Assembly (NCBI RefSeq): GCF_000742135.1
Contig: NZ_KN046818.1
Coordinates: forward strand, 434,841 to 498,840
Reading direction: 5' to 3'
Length of the DNA stretch: 64,000 nucleotides
DNA from: Klebsiella pneumoniae
Lineage (GTDB): Bacteria; Pseudomonadota; Gammaproteobacteria; Enterobacterales; Enterobacteriaceae
Shown here: positions 1-8,294 of the stretch, in pieces
Layout of the letters: each line of letters opens with the position of its first letter
Position numbering within the stretch: position 1 is the first letter of the stretch
The notes under the pieces: generated by a model
Databases searched by the model: none
Seen by the model: only the letters and a program-made list of their open reading frames with translations
Told to the model about the DNA's origin: nothing
Translations under genes and position numbers: made by a program

Positions 1-1113
1 ATATTTATTGCCTCAATTGGCTGGCTGGGGGCACATATTCTTGGCGGGAGTATGTATTTAGCCTGGGCGACAGGAATTAATCTGACGGTGGCAAAAATTA
101 TTATTGCCATGGCGTTTGCGATTTACGTCATTATCGGCGGTTATTCTGCTGTTGTGTGGACGGACACCATTCAGGCATTAATTCTGTTTTTCGGTTTTAT
201 CCTGATGGCGATTCTGGCGCTGGTTCACGTCGGGGGGTGGGATGCCATCGTTCAGGCGATGGATCCAAAGGCGATGAGCCTGTTTGCGGTCGATAAGTTG
301 GGGACTATTCCGGCGCTATCGCTGGCGATGGTCATCGGCGTCGGCGTGCTGGCAACCCCTTCCTATCGCCAGCGTATTTACTCGGGAAAAGACGTCTCTT
401 CGGTGCGGCGCTCGTTTGTCTATACCGGTGTGCTGTATCTGTTTTTCTCGGTGCTGCCGGCGGTTATCGGCATGGCGGCCTGGACGATGAACCCCAATCT
501 TGAGAACAGTAACTACGCCTTCCTGTTCGCCACCAGCTTCTTACCGGCGATCCTGGGGCTGGTGGTCCTGATTGCCGGACTTTCCGCCACCATGTCTTCG
601 GCCAGCTCCGATGCGATAGCCGCCGTGGCCATCATGATGCGGGATGTCTATACCCTCGTTACCGGAAAAATGCCGCCGGCGCATAAGGCGATAACGCTCT
701 CTCGCTGGATGCTGGCGTTCGTTATCGGCCTGGCGATGATCTTCGCCCTGACCTCGAACGATATCATCAGCTATATCACCAAAATGATCTCCATGCTGAT
801 GTCCGGGCTCTTCGTCTGTTCCATTCTCGGCCGCTTCTGGCTGCGCTTTAACTGGCAGGGCGCGCTAACCGCGCTGCTGAGCGGCATGCTGGTGTCTATT
901 GTGGTTCTGGTTAAGGCCGACTGGCTGGCTTACTGGGGCAATCCGTGCATTCCATCGGTTGTTGGCAGCTTTGTTTCCGCTATTTTTGTTACCGTCATGA
1001 CGCCAGCCAGCAAAATCAGCCGTCAGCAGGCGCTGGAAATGATTACCCAGGAGCGGGAAGGGGAGGCGATCCCGGCGAAGACGGTAGTGCAGGTCTCAGG
1101 AGAAACACAATGA
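1..1113 (+). CDS. Sodium:solute symporter (SSS family), 5' end missing
   Basis: This is an inner-membrane cation-coupled symporter whose reading frame is open to the left window edge, so the N-terminus lies outside; about 370 residues are visible. The visible part is a series of hydrophobic segments separated by short loops. The conserved run with SATMSSASS near base 590 is typical of the SSS (SglT/PutP-like) fold. The stop codon overlaps the start of dgoK in an ATGA junction, so the two genes are translationally coupled. Given dgoK and dgoA downstream, the substrate is plausibly galactonate, 2-keto-3-deoxygalactonate or a related sugar acid; that is inferred from context only. E. coli uses an MFS carrier (DgoT) for the equivalent role, so this is a different transporter class. 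Confidence 0.85.
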   Translation: MFIASIGWLGAHILGGSMYLAWATGINLTVAKIIIAMAFAIYVIIGGYSAVVWTDTIQALILFFGFILMAILALVHVGGWDAIVQAMDPKAMSLFAVDKLGTIPALSLAMVIGVGVLATPSYRQRIYSGKDVSSVRRSFVYTGVLYLFFSVLPAVIGMAAWTMNPNLENSNYAFLFATSFLPAILGLVVLIAGLSATMSSASSDAIAAVAIMMRDVYTLVTGKMPPAHKAITLSRWMLAFVIGLAMIFALTSNDIISYITKMISMLMSGLFVCSILGRFWLRFNWQGALTALLSGMLVSIVVLVKADWLAYWGNPCIPSVVGSFVSAIFVTVMTPASKISRQQALEMITQEREGEAIPAKTVVQVSGETQ

Positions 1114-1982
1114 AGGATTATATTGCCGTCGACTGGGGCTCTACCCAGCTGCGCGGCTGGCTGATTCGCAACGGCCAGTGCGTCGAAACGAAGCAGCTGC
1201 CGATGGGTATTACCCGCCTGAACGGACGATCGCCTGCTGATGTATTCGCGGAGCATTTGGCCCCCTGGCGCGGCGCACAGGCGCTGCCGGTGCTGATGGC
1301 CGGGATGATCGGCAGCGACGCGGGCTGGCAAGCGGTGCCGTATCTGGACAGTCCGACGGCGATCGACGCGCCTGGGCGGCAGCTATGCGCCGTTGCTGAA
1401 GGCGTGTGGATTATACCCGGCCTCAAGATTGAACAGGACGGGGATTTCAACGTGATGCGCGGCGAAGAGACGCAGCTGCTGGGGGCCTGCCAGCTGGCGC
1501 CGGCGGAGTGTTACGTGCTGCCGGGTACCCACTGCAAATGGGTACAGGTGGTAGGCGGCGGGGTGCGTCATTTTGTCACGGCGATGACCGGCGAACTGCA
1601 TCATCTGCTGATGACGCAATCGCTGATCGGCAAAGGGCTGCCTGCCCAGCAGCCGGACGATGCGGCGTTTGAACGGGGGCTGGAAAAAGGGCTGGCGCAG
1701 CCGTCGCTGATTAGCGAACTGTTTGTCGCCAGGGCCGCCCGGGTGCTGGGAGGTCTGGCGGCGAGCTCAGTCAGCGATTACCTCTCCGGGCTGTTGATTG
1801 GCGCGGAGGTGGCGACCCTGGGGCAGCGTTTCCGTACTTCTGCCGTCACGCTGGTTGGCGAACCGGCGCTGAATGCCCGCTACGGTCGGGCGATGAAGGC
1901 GCGCGGAATGATGGTTAACAGCTGCAGTGGCGATGAGGCATTGTTGGCTGGCATGGCGAGGATAATGCATGAACAAGATTAA
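1110..1982 (+). CDS. dgoK: 2-dehydro-3-deoxygalactonokinase
   Basis: This cytoplasmic kinase phosphorylates 2-keto-3-deoxy-D-galactonate at O6 using ATP, the middle step of the De Ley-Doudoroff galactonate route. The frame is open further upstream, but the ATG at 1110 is chosen because it begins MKDYIAVDWGSTQLRGW, which carries the ATPase-fold phosphate-1 motif (DWGSTQLR), and because it overlaps the transporter stop (ATGA). The resulting 290 residues match the usual family length of about 290. LPGTHCKWV near residue 135 and the GEPALNARYGRA run near the C-terminus fit the DgoK family. It overlaps dgoA by 14 bases, which indicates one operon. Confidence 0.93.
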   Translation: MKDYIAVDWGSTQLRGWLIRNGQCVETKQLPMGITRLNGRSPADVFAEHLAPWRGAQALPVLMAGMIGSDAGWQAVPYLDSPTAIDAPGRQLCAVAEGVWIIPGLKIEQDGDFNVMRGEETQLLGACQLAPAECYVLPGTHCKWVQVVGGGVRHFVTAMTGELHHLLMTQSLIGKGLPAQQPDDAAFERGLEKGLAQPSLISELFVARAARVLGGLAASSVSDYLSGLLIGAEVATLGQRFRTSAVTLVGEPALNARYGRAMKARGMMVNSCSGDEALLAGMARIMHEQD

Positions 1983-2568
1983 GCTGGTGGCGATTTTACG
2001 CGGCATTCAACCCGCTGAGGCGGCAGATCATATTGAGACGCTAATAAATGCAGGCTTTCGCTATATCGAAATCCCGCTCAATTCGCCGGACTGGCAGCAA
2101 AGTATTCCGGCGATGGTGCGTCAGTTTGGCGAGCGGACGATGATTGGCGCGGGAACGGTGCTGAAGGTTGAACAGGTTGATTTTCTCGCTGAAGCTGGGG
2201 CGAAACTTATCGTGACGCCCAATACGGCCCCGGCGGTGATCCGCCGCGCGGTAGATAAGGGGATGCTGGTGTGCGCCGGCTGCGCGACGGCCTCCGAGGC
2301 GTTTAGTGCGCTGGATGCCGGGGCGCAATGGCTGAAAATCTTTCCGTCATCAGCATTCGGCGCGGACTATATTCGCGCGCTGAAAGCGGTGTTGCCGCCG
2401 GAGGTTCCGGTGCTGGCGGTCGGCGGCGTGACGCCGGAAAGTCTGGCGACCTGGATACAGGCGGGGTGCGCCGGTGCCGGTCTGGGCAGCGATCTTTATC
2501 GCGCCGGACAGGCCGTGGAACGTACCCGCGAGCAGGCGGAGAGGTTTATCTCCGCCAGTAAAAGTTAG
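1969..2568 (+). CDS. dgoA: 2-dehydro-3-deoxy-6-phosphogalactonate aldolase
   Basis: This class I aldolase cleaves 2-keto-3-deoxy-6-phosphogalactonate to pyruvate and glyceraldehyde-3-phosphate. It has 199 residues, close to the roughly 205 of E. coli DgoA. Features of the KDPG/KDPGal aldolase fold are visible: ILRGI near the start, YIEIPLNSP (catalytic Glu region, residues 33-41), VTPNTAP, and the Schiff-base lysine in LKIFPSSAFG near residue 123. The GGVTPESL phosphate-binding loop follows. The start lies inside the end of dgoK. Its stop overlaps the last bases of the convergent rpiR-type gene. No dgoD dehydratase is visible in this window; it could lie upstream. Confidence 0.93.
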   Translation: MNKIKLVAILRGIQPAEAADHIETLINAGFRYIEIPLNSPDWQQSIPAMVRQFGERTMIGAGTVLKVEQVDFLAEAGAKLIVTPNTAPAVIRRAVDKGMLVCAGCATASEAFSALDAGAQWLKIFPSSAFGADYIRALKAVLPPEVPVLAVGGVTPESLATWIQAGCAGAGLGSDLYRAGQAVERTREQAERFISASKS

Positions 2569-3428
2569 TCCCCCAGCGGCTGCCGATCGACGCCGCCGCG
2601 GTGGCTGTCGAGCGCCAGCTTAATACGGCGTAATTTGCCTTTTGCCTGGGGTTTGTTGGCCATCGCCAGTTCGGTGGCCAGCACATCGACCATCGCCAGC
2701 ATCGCGTAACGGGAAGTGCTGGGCTTAAAGATATAGTCGTTTTCCCGTACCAGCAGCGGTAGCACCAGATCCGCCTGTTCAGCCAGCGGCGTTCCGGCGG
2801 GGGTAATCGCAATAACCTTCGCGCCGTACTGGCTGGCAATCGCCGCGCTCTCGATGATTTCCCGGGTATAGCCGCCCAGAGACAGCACGATCACCACATC
2901 TTGCGGCGTCACCGCCGAGCTCATCATGCGTACCAGCAGACCATCGCTCTGGCTGACTACCGGCAGACCGAGGCGAAACAGGCGATACTGAATTTCCTGA
3001 GCGCAGATGGTCGAACCGCCGCCCATCCCCAGGGCGAGGATCTGCCGCGCATCGCTCAGCCAGCTCACCGCGCGCTTCAGCGCCTCGATATCCAGCGCCC
3101 GCCGGTTGGTCTCCAGTACGCTGATGATTGACTCATAGATCCCCTGGACGCCTTCGAGATCCGGAACATCGAGGATAAACCGCTGGCCGACCGCAAGAGA
3201 TTGCGCAAGCTTCATCTTCAGCTCGCGGACGTCTTTACAGCCGAGCGCCCGGGCAAAACGGGTGACCGAAGCCTGGCTGGTTTGCGTCAGACGCGCTATC
3301 TCGGCGATGGGCAGCTCCGCCGCCGCCGCGACATCATCGAGAATAAACTGCGCAATGCGTTTTTCGGTCGCCGTGAGTTCCACAAAGCGATCGGTTATGC
3401 AGGAAATAATATCGATTGACCAGGACAT
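2565..3428 (-). CDS. RpiR/MurR-family transcriptional regulator
   Basis: This is a predicted cytoplasmic DNA-binding regulator of 287 residues. It has an N-terminal RpiR-type helix-turn-helix (about residues 1-77; IAEIARLTQTSQASVTRFAR is the recognition region). A C-terminal SIS domain (about 120-255) contains GMGGGSTICAQEIQYRL and SLGGYTREIIESA, which would bind a phosphosugar effector. Its 3' end overlaps the end of dgoA by four bases on the opposite strand. The probable role is control of the adjacent sugar-acid operon by a phosphorylated intermediate; this follows from position and family and is not shown by any recognisable operator. E. coli dgo is instead controlled by the GntR-type DgoR. 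Confidence 0.85.
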   Translation of the reverse strand: MSWSIDIISCITDRFVELTATEKRIAQFILDDVAAAAELPIAEIARLTQTSQASVTRFARALGCKDVRELKMKLAQSLAVGQRFILDVPDLEGVQGIYESIISVLETNRRALDIEALKRAVSWLSDARQILALGMGGGSTICAQEIQYRLFRLGLPVVSQSDGLLVRMMSSAVTPQDVVIVLSLGGYTREIIESAAIASQYGAKVIAITPAGTPLAEQADLVLPLLVRENDYIFKPSTSRYAMLAMVDVLATELAMANKPQAKGKLRRIKLALDSHRGGVDRQPLGD

Positions 3429-3497
3429 ACGGTAACAACGGGTAAGTTTTGAATGGTACTTTGTACCATATTGCGCCGCTGAAATCAGTGCTGAAGT

Positions 3498-4034
3498 CTA
3501 CAACGCCAGGCGCATGGCGCAGCGCGACTCGGGCGGCAGGCCGTGCCGGGTCTCCTGTTCCCTTTTTGCTGCCAGCCCGGCGGGCAGGGTCAGCTCATCG
3601 AGCATGGCGAATCCCAGACGGGTATAAAACGGCGCATTCCACGGCACCTCGCGGAAGGTGGTGAGGGTTACCGCCGGGTAGCCCATCTGCCGTGCGCTCT
3701 CGATAACCCGCTCCAGCAGCATCCGGCCGATGCCCTGTTGCTGCCAGGCTTGGTGGACGGCGACTTCGACGATAAATAACGCATCGTCGAGCGGTTCGGT
3801 CAGAATAAAGCCAACGGGTTGCCCGGCGGCTACCGCCAGCAGGCTATGCTCCGTTTCCAGATAATCATGATGGCGCGCAACGCTAATCACCTCGCTGTCC
3901 GCCAGCCAGGCGAGAGAAGGGATCTGGCGAAATGCCTGGGCGGCAGAACGTTCAATGGCGGGCAGAAGGGCGATATCGCTCTCCTGAGTCAGGCGTAATA
4001 CGGCACCGGCAGTTATAGTGTTAGTTTTCATCAC
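3498..4034 (-). CDS. GNAT family N-acetyltransferase
   Basis: This 178-residue protein contains a single GNAT fold. The acetyl-CoA pyrophosphate-binding motif A is visible as QQQGIGRMLLERV (about residues 98-110), preceded by the beta-4 strand FIVEVAVH. FYTRLGF near residue 137 is the typical motif B. The family transfers an acetyl group from acetyl-CoA to an amine; the substrate here cannot be named from sequence. It starts with two methionines, so the start could be three bases further in. It is transcribed divergently from the next GNAT gene with only 29 bases between start codons, so the two promoters must overlap the neighbouring genes or each other. Confidence 0.85.
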   Translation of the reverse strand: MMKTNTITAGAVLRLTQESDIALLPAIERSAAQAFRQIPSLAWLADSEVISVARHHDYLETEHSLLAVAAGQPVGFILTEPLDDALFIVEVAVHQAWQQQGIGRMLLERVIESARQMGYPAVTLTTFREVPWNAPFYTRLGFAMLDELTLPAGLAAKREQETRHGLPPESRCAMRLAL

Positions 4035-4063
4035 CTCAGCATAGCAGCCTTCGGGAGAAAAGT

Positions 4064-4894
4064 ATGGAGCTGACCGCCGTTCCCGCCACGCAGTTCAGCA
4101 GCGTGCAGTTAACGGATATTCTCAACGCCTGTTTTGAAGCCTACCTGGTGCCTGTTACCCAGTCGGTAGAGGGATTTGTTCAGCGTTTTAGCGCCGAGGG
4201 GATGAGCCTGGTCGATTCCCGCGTCTGGCTGGCCGGAGATGAACCGGCGGCGATCGCGATCGTCGCGCGCCGGGGGAGTGCCGCTCGCCTGGCGGCCTTT
4301 GCCCTGCGCCCGGCCTGGCGCGGCAAAGGCCTGGGCCGGAAACTGATGCAGGAGCTGCTGATGCTTTTGCAACAGCAGGGGATCGAGACGGTATTCCTGG
4401 AGGTGATCCGCGATAACCATGCGGCCGTCGCGCTGTATCAGTCGCTGGGCTTTACGCGACGCTATGGGCTCTGCGGCTACCTGAGTACAGAACTTCTGCC
4501 CCCGGTGCCGGGCGTATTGCAGCTTTATCCCACCCTGTCCCTGCTTCGGCGCGCCATTGAGGAGAGTAACAGCCAGCTTCCCTGGCTGCTGGATCCGCTT
4601 ACCTTCGCCACTCTGCCATGTCAGGTCGTGACGCTGGAACATCGCGCCTTCGCGGTTCTAACGACGGCGGGCTCGCGCCCTGTACTGTCGTTTTTGTGGG
4701 TGGAGCCCGCCGCCCGCCGCCAGGGGCTGGCGCGTGAGCTGCTGATGGCGCTGGCGCAGCAGTTCCCGGGCATTGGTACTTCGGTGACGGTCCCGGAAAC
4801 TTTTACGCCGCTGTTTGCCGCGGCCGGCTATACGCCGCTCTCGCTGCAGCAGTATGAAATGACGATGGATCTGGCCGACGCGAAGTCGGCTTAG
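4064..4894 (+). CDS. Tandem-GNAT N-acetyltransferase
   Basis: The 276-residue product has two GNAT-like halves. The first (about residues 1-155) carries a complete motif A, WRGKGLGRKLMQELL, followed by ALYQSLGF. The second (about 160-270) has a weaker version, PAARRQGLARELLMAL, and ends in AAAGYTPLSLQQYEM. Duplicated GNAT proteins of this type often keep only one active half; here the first half has the better acetyl-CoA loop. A ribosome-binding site (GGGAG) stands before the ATG. The gene is divergent from another GNAT gene. The substrate is unknown. Confidence 0.82.
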   Translation: MELTAVPATQFSSVQLTDILNACFEAYLVPVTQSVEGFVQRFSAEGMSLVDSRVWLAGDEPAAIAIVARRGSAARLAAFALRPAWRGKGLGRKLMQELLMLLQQQGIETVFLEVIRDNHAAVALYQSLGFTRRYGLCGYLSTELLPPVPGVLQLYPTLSLLRRAIEESNSQLPWLLDPLTFATLPCQVVTLEHRAFAVLTTAGSRPVLSFLWVEPAARRQGLARELLMALAQQFPGIGTSVTVPETFTPLFAAAGYTPLSLQQYEMTMDLADAKSA

Positions 4895-4994
4895 CCAGGA
4901 GTGTGCGCTGGACCGCAAAAAAACAGCACGGGCCGTCGATAAGCCTCTCTTTTCCCGCATCATATCCCTTCGTAATGGCGAAGAGGGGGATGCG

Positions 4995-7760
4995 ATGCGT
5001 AAAACGGAACTGTTGGCTTTTTTGCAAAATCAGACCGATTTTTTCGATCCGGATAACCTGAGCGAGGTCTTTACCGCCAGCTGGCTGGCCCGGCGTTTCG
5101 CGATGCAAAGAAATACCGCCAGCCATTATCTCAATCAGCTGGTCGCTCAGGACGTGCTGGTGAAAATCAACACCCGGCCGGTCTATTTTCTGCATAAAAA
5201 AGCCTTTTGCCAGCAGTTCTACCCGCTTTCCCGCAGTGAGTATGCCAGCATGGCGGAGTTACTCGCGGAGAGCGACCGCCAGCCGGAGCAGGCGGACCAT
5301 TTTTCGTTGCTGACCGGGCATGACGGCAGCCTGCGTAAACCGATTGAGCAGATGAAAACCGCGCTGTTTTATCCTAACGGCGGGCTACCGCTGCTTATTA
5401 CCGGCGACAGCGGGACCGGCAAAAGCTATATGGCTGAGCTGATGCATGAGTTCGCCATCGCCCAGGGGCTGCTGGCGCCCGATGCCCCCTTTGTGAGCTT
5501 TAACTGCGCGCAGTATGCGAGTAATCCGGAGCTGCTGGCCGCCAACCTGTTTGGCTACGTCAAAGGCGCGTTTACCGGTGCGCAGAGCGATAAAGCGGGG
5601 GCGTTTGAGGCGGCAAACGGCGGGATGCTGTTTCTCGATGAGGTCCATCGCCTGGATGCTCAGGGGCAGGAGAAGCTGTTCACCTGGCTGGATCGTAAGG
5701 AGATCTACCGGGTGGGGGAGACCGCGCAAGGCTTGCCGATTTCGCTGCGGTTGGTGTTTGCCACCACCGAAGATATTCACAGCACTTTTCTCACCACCTT
5801 CCTGCGCCGAATCCCGATCCTGGTTAGCTTGCCCGATCTTCAACACCGTAGCCGCGAGGAGAAGGAGGCGCTAACGCTACAGTTTTTCTGGCAGGAGGCG
5901 CGCACGCTTGCCGCCCGGCTGCAACTAACGCCGCGATTGTTGCAGGTCCTGACGCAGTATGTTTATCGGGGCAACGTCGGCGAGCTGAAGAATGTGGTGA
6001 AATACGCCGTGGCGTCAGCCTGGGCCAGGTCTCCGGGCCGCGAAATGCTGACCGTGAGGCTGCACGATCTGCCGGAGAATGTCATGGCCGCGACGCCAGC
6101 GCTCAGCGAAGCGATGGGCCAGCAGGAGCCGCTGCTTATCGAGCCGCAGACCAGCCTGGTCTGGCTGCTGCGTGCGCGCGACCCGGTACAGGGGCTGATC
6201 TATGACGTTCAGTGTCGGGTTCTGGCGCAGTATGAAGCGGTGCTGAATAAAAAAACGGTCTGGGAAGAGGCGCAAAGGAGCATGGGGGAAGAGATTGAAA
6301 CCCTCTTCGATCGGCTGATCTTTGATAATCATGACTCCAGTAGCCCGCAGATGCTGCTGCTGATCGCTCATCAGGTTCGGGAGGAGTATTATCGCCTGGA
6401 AAAGCGCTTCAATATCCAGTTTAACGGCAACTGCCTCTACGCCCTGAGCCACTACCTGATCCACCGATCCCGACAGGCGCAGTCCACGATAAACAATGAA
6501 AAAGCCCGCCAGCTGGAGGACTTCCTGGTACAGAAGTTTCCGCTGCTGTATCGCTTTTGCGAAGCGATCCTCGGTGCGTTGACGCTGAAGCTGGATATTG
6601 AACCCCAGCGTATCGACCTGCTGCTGTTAGTGCTGTGGTTCCACAAGAATGGCGCCATCAGCCAGCAGCAGGTGACCCGGGCGATAATTCTCGCTCACGG
6701 TTACGCTACCGCCAGCAGCATCGCCAACGTGGCGAACCGCTTGCTGAAAAGCCAGCTCTTTGAGTCATTCGATATGCCGCTGGACGTGACGCCGGAGGCT
6801 ATCGCTAACCAGGTGATGGCCTACATAGAGAGCCATGCCCTGGCATCAGGATTGATAATCCTGGTCGACATGGGATCGCTGAACGCCATTCACCGCCATT
6901 TTAATCGTCGCCTGAGTACGCCGATGGCGATCATCAACAATGTCTCCACCGGTATGGCGATGTACGTCGGGGAGCGCATTTTGCAGGGCGTTATGCTGGA
7001 AGATATCGTCCGCGAGATCGGCGATGACCTTGCGATTGAGCACCAGCTCTATTACCCGCAAACCGATAAGCCGCGGGCGATTTTAACCACCTGCGCGACC
7101 GGTCTGGGCGCGGCGGCGAATCTGTCGGCGCTGTTAAAAGCCAGCATTCCTGAAGCGCTTGGCATTGATATTGTGGCCTGCGATGTGGAGACCCTTGCCG
7201 ATCCCGCGCGACGGGAGCCGATGCTAAGCCGCTATGAGGTGCTGGCGATCGTCGGCACCCTGGATCCGCATCTTGCCGATCTACCCTGGATCTCGCTGGA
7301 TTCGCTGATCTCTGGCGAAGGGAGTCGTCCGCTGATGCGCATTTTTGGCGAACTGGCGACGGCGGAGCAGGTCAGCGAGATCAACAACCTGATCCTGAAA
7401 AACTTTTCGCTGCGCCGGGTGATCGAGTCGGTGACGATCCTCGATACGGCTAAGGTGATCAACCAGGTTGAGCAGTTTTTGCTGCGCTATGAGCATCTGG
7501 CCGGGCGCGATGTACCTAACGATCGTAAGGTCGCGCTGTATGTGCATATCAGCTGTCTGATAGAGCGATTAATTCGTCACGCTTCCCCAGCCCAATACAC
7601 TGGAGGGCAGTGTCCGGATCGCGCGCTGGCTACGCTACGCGAGGCCTTTAGTGTCATAGAGAGCGGGTATAGTGTCAAAATTCCCGTTGTAGAGCTCTGC
7701 TACATTCACGATATCCTGACGCGGGAAACGGAATTTATTCAGGAAGATCAAGACTTTTAA
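4995..7760 (+). CDS. gfrR: Sigma-54-dependent LevR-type activator of the glycated-lysine PTS operon
   Basis: This 921-residue regulator has the LevR architecture. There is an N-terminal helix-turn-helix (about 1-65) and a AAA+ sigma-54 activation domain (about 105-345) with Walker A GDSGTGKS (137-144), the sigma-54 contact loop GAFTGA (191-196) and Walker B LFLDE (212-216). PRD1 follows (about 450-550), then an EIIA(Man)-like module with AHGYATASS (His568), an EIIB(Gat)-like module with TTCATGLGAA (Cys700), and a C-terminal PRD2. Phosphorylation by HPr and the cognate EII proteins normally tunes such activators. It lies immediately upstream of a mannose-type PTS operon with a clear -24/-12 promoter, matching Salmonella GfrR. 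A DgaR-like role is the main alternative, but the downstream deglycases favour GfrR. Confidence 0.88.
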   Translation: MRKTELLAFLQNQTDFFDPDNLSEVFTASWLARRFAMQRNTASHYLNQLVAQDVLVKINTRPVYFLHKKAFCQQFYPLSRSEYASMAELLAESDRQPEQADHFSLLTGHDGSLRKPIEQMKTALFYPNGGLPLLITGDSGTGKSYMAELMHEFAIAQGLLAPDAPFVSFNCAQYASNPELLAANLFGYVKGAFTGAQSDKAGAFEAANGGMLFLDEVHRLDAQGQEKLFTWLDRKEIYRVGETAQGLPISLRLVFATTEDIHSTFLTTFLRRIPILVSLPDLQHRSREEKEALTLQFFWQEARTLAARLQLTPRLLQVLTQYVYRGNVGELKNVVKYAVASAWARSPGREMLTVRLHDLPENVMAATPALSEAMGQQEPLLIEPQTSLVWLLRARDPVQGLIYDVQCRVLAQYEAVLNKKTVWEEAQRSMGEEIETLFDRLIFDNHDSSSPQMLLLIAHQVREEYYRLEKRFNIQFNGNCLYALSHYLIHRSRQAQSTINNEKARQLEDFLVQKFPLLYRFCEAILGALTLKLDIEPQRIDLLLLVLWFHKNGAISQQQVTRAIILAHGYATASSIANVANRLLKSQLFESFDMPLDVTPEAIANQVMAYIESHALASGLIILVDMGSLNAIHRHFNRRLSTPMAIINNVSTGMAMYVGERILQGVMLEDIVREIGDDLAIEHQLYYPQTDKPRAILTTCATGLGAAANLSALLKASIPEALGIDIVACDVETLADPARREPMLSRYEVLAIVGTLDPHLADLPWISLDSLISGEGSRPLMRIFGELATAEQVSEINNLILKNFSLRRVIESVTILDTAKVINQVEQFLLRYEHLAGRDVPNDRKVALYVHISCLIERLIRHASPAQYTGGQCPDRALATLREAFSVIESGYSVKIPVVELCYIHDILTRETEFIQEDQDF
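7597..7677 (+). promoter_or_regulatory. Candidate GfrR upstream activating sequences inside the end of gfrR
   Basis: The hexamer AGTGTC occurs three times in direct orientation, at 7609-7614, 7650-7655 and 7671-7676. The first copy is part of a perfect inverted repeat, ACACTG-5 bases-CAGTGT (7597-7613). The copies are 41 and 21 bases apart, about four and two helical turns, so they would face the same side of the DNA. They lie about 160-225 bases upstream of the predicted start site, a usual distance for sigma-54 enhancers. No binding motif for this regulator is known to me, so the assignment is inference. Confidence 0.45.
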
Positions 7761-7790
7761 CACATCTCTTCTTTTTTATCCTTGCGTTAG

Positions 7791-7819
7791 CCGACGCGCC
7801 ACTGTTTCTGGCACGTCGG
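7791..7819 (+). repeat. Inverted repeat overlapping the -24 element
   Basis: CCGACGCGCCA (7791-7801) and TGGCACGTCGG (7809-7819) form an 11-base inverted repeat with one mismatch and a 7-base spacer. No T-run follows, so it is not a standard terminator for gfrR. The right arm coincides with the -24 box of the gfr promoter. It may act as a partial terminator, a binding site, or be chance overlap. Confidence 0.6.
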
Positions 7820-7824
7820 TTGCA
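7809..7824 (+). promoter_or_regulatory. Sigma-54 (-24/-12) promoter of the gfr operon
   Basis: TGGCACGTCGGTTGCA matches the sigma-54 consensus TGGCAC-N5-TTGCA exactly, with the required GG/GC spacing (GG at 7810-7811, GC at 7822-7823). Transcription would start near 7835, about 25 bases before the gfrA ATG. It sits directly after gfrR, which encodes a protein with the GAFTGA loop that contacts sigma-54. Confidence 0.92.
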
Positions 7825-7860
7825 ATTAAGAAAGCAGTGGAATGCGCTTTCGAGGTAAGG

Positions 7861-8283
7861 ATGAAACGACACTATATTTTTGCCAGCCATGGCAGCTTTG
7901 CTAACGGTTTGTTGAACTCCGTGGAACTGATCCTCGGTAAACAACCCGATATACATACCTTGTGTGCCTACGTGGAAGAAGAGGTCGATCTGACGCAGCA
8001 GGTGGAAGCGCTAGTGGCGCGTTTCCCGGCGCAGGATGAGCTGATCGTGATTACGGATATTTTTGCCGGTAGCGTGAATAACGAGTTTGTTCGTTTTTTA
8101 TCTCGCCCACATTTCCATTTATTATCCGGTTTAAATCTGCCGTTAATTATTGACTTGCTGATTTCCGCAGCGGAAGACGATACCGAAAAATTAATTACCG
8201 AGGCATTAACAAACGCCAAAGAGAGCATTCAGTACTGCAATCAAACGATTGCCAGCGCGATGACTATGGATAAAGACTTCTGA
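7861..8283 (+). CDS. gfrA: PTS mannose-family EIIA (fructoselysine/glucoselysine)
   Basis: This cytoplasmic phosphocarrier has 140 residues. The start at 7861 is chosen over an upstream in-frame ATG at 7837 because a ribosome-binding site (GAGGTAAGG) directly precedes it and the family begins with the phospho-histidine strand. IFASHGSFA contains the phosphorylated His10, which receives phosphate from HPr and passes it to the EIIB. ITDIFAGSVNNE is the conserved mid-domain loop. It is the first gene behind the sigma-54 promoter and is followed 11 bases later by gfrB. Confidence 0.9.
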   Translation: MKRHYIFASHGSFANGLLNSVELILGKQPDIHTLCAYVEEEVDLTQQVEALVARFPAQDELIVITDIFAGSVNNEFVRFLSRPHFHLLSGLNLPLIIDLLISAAEDDTEKLITEALTNAKESIQYCNQTIASAMTMDKDF

Positions 8284-8294
8284 AATGAGGAAGC

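Noticed and set aside
7261-7547. Minus-strand open frames inside gfrR
   Set aside because: They are short, overlap each other and lie opposite a domain with clear PTS-type motifs.
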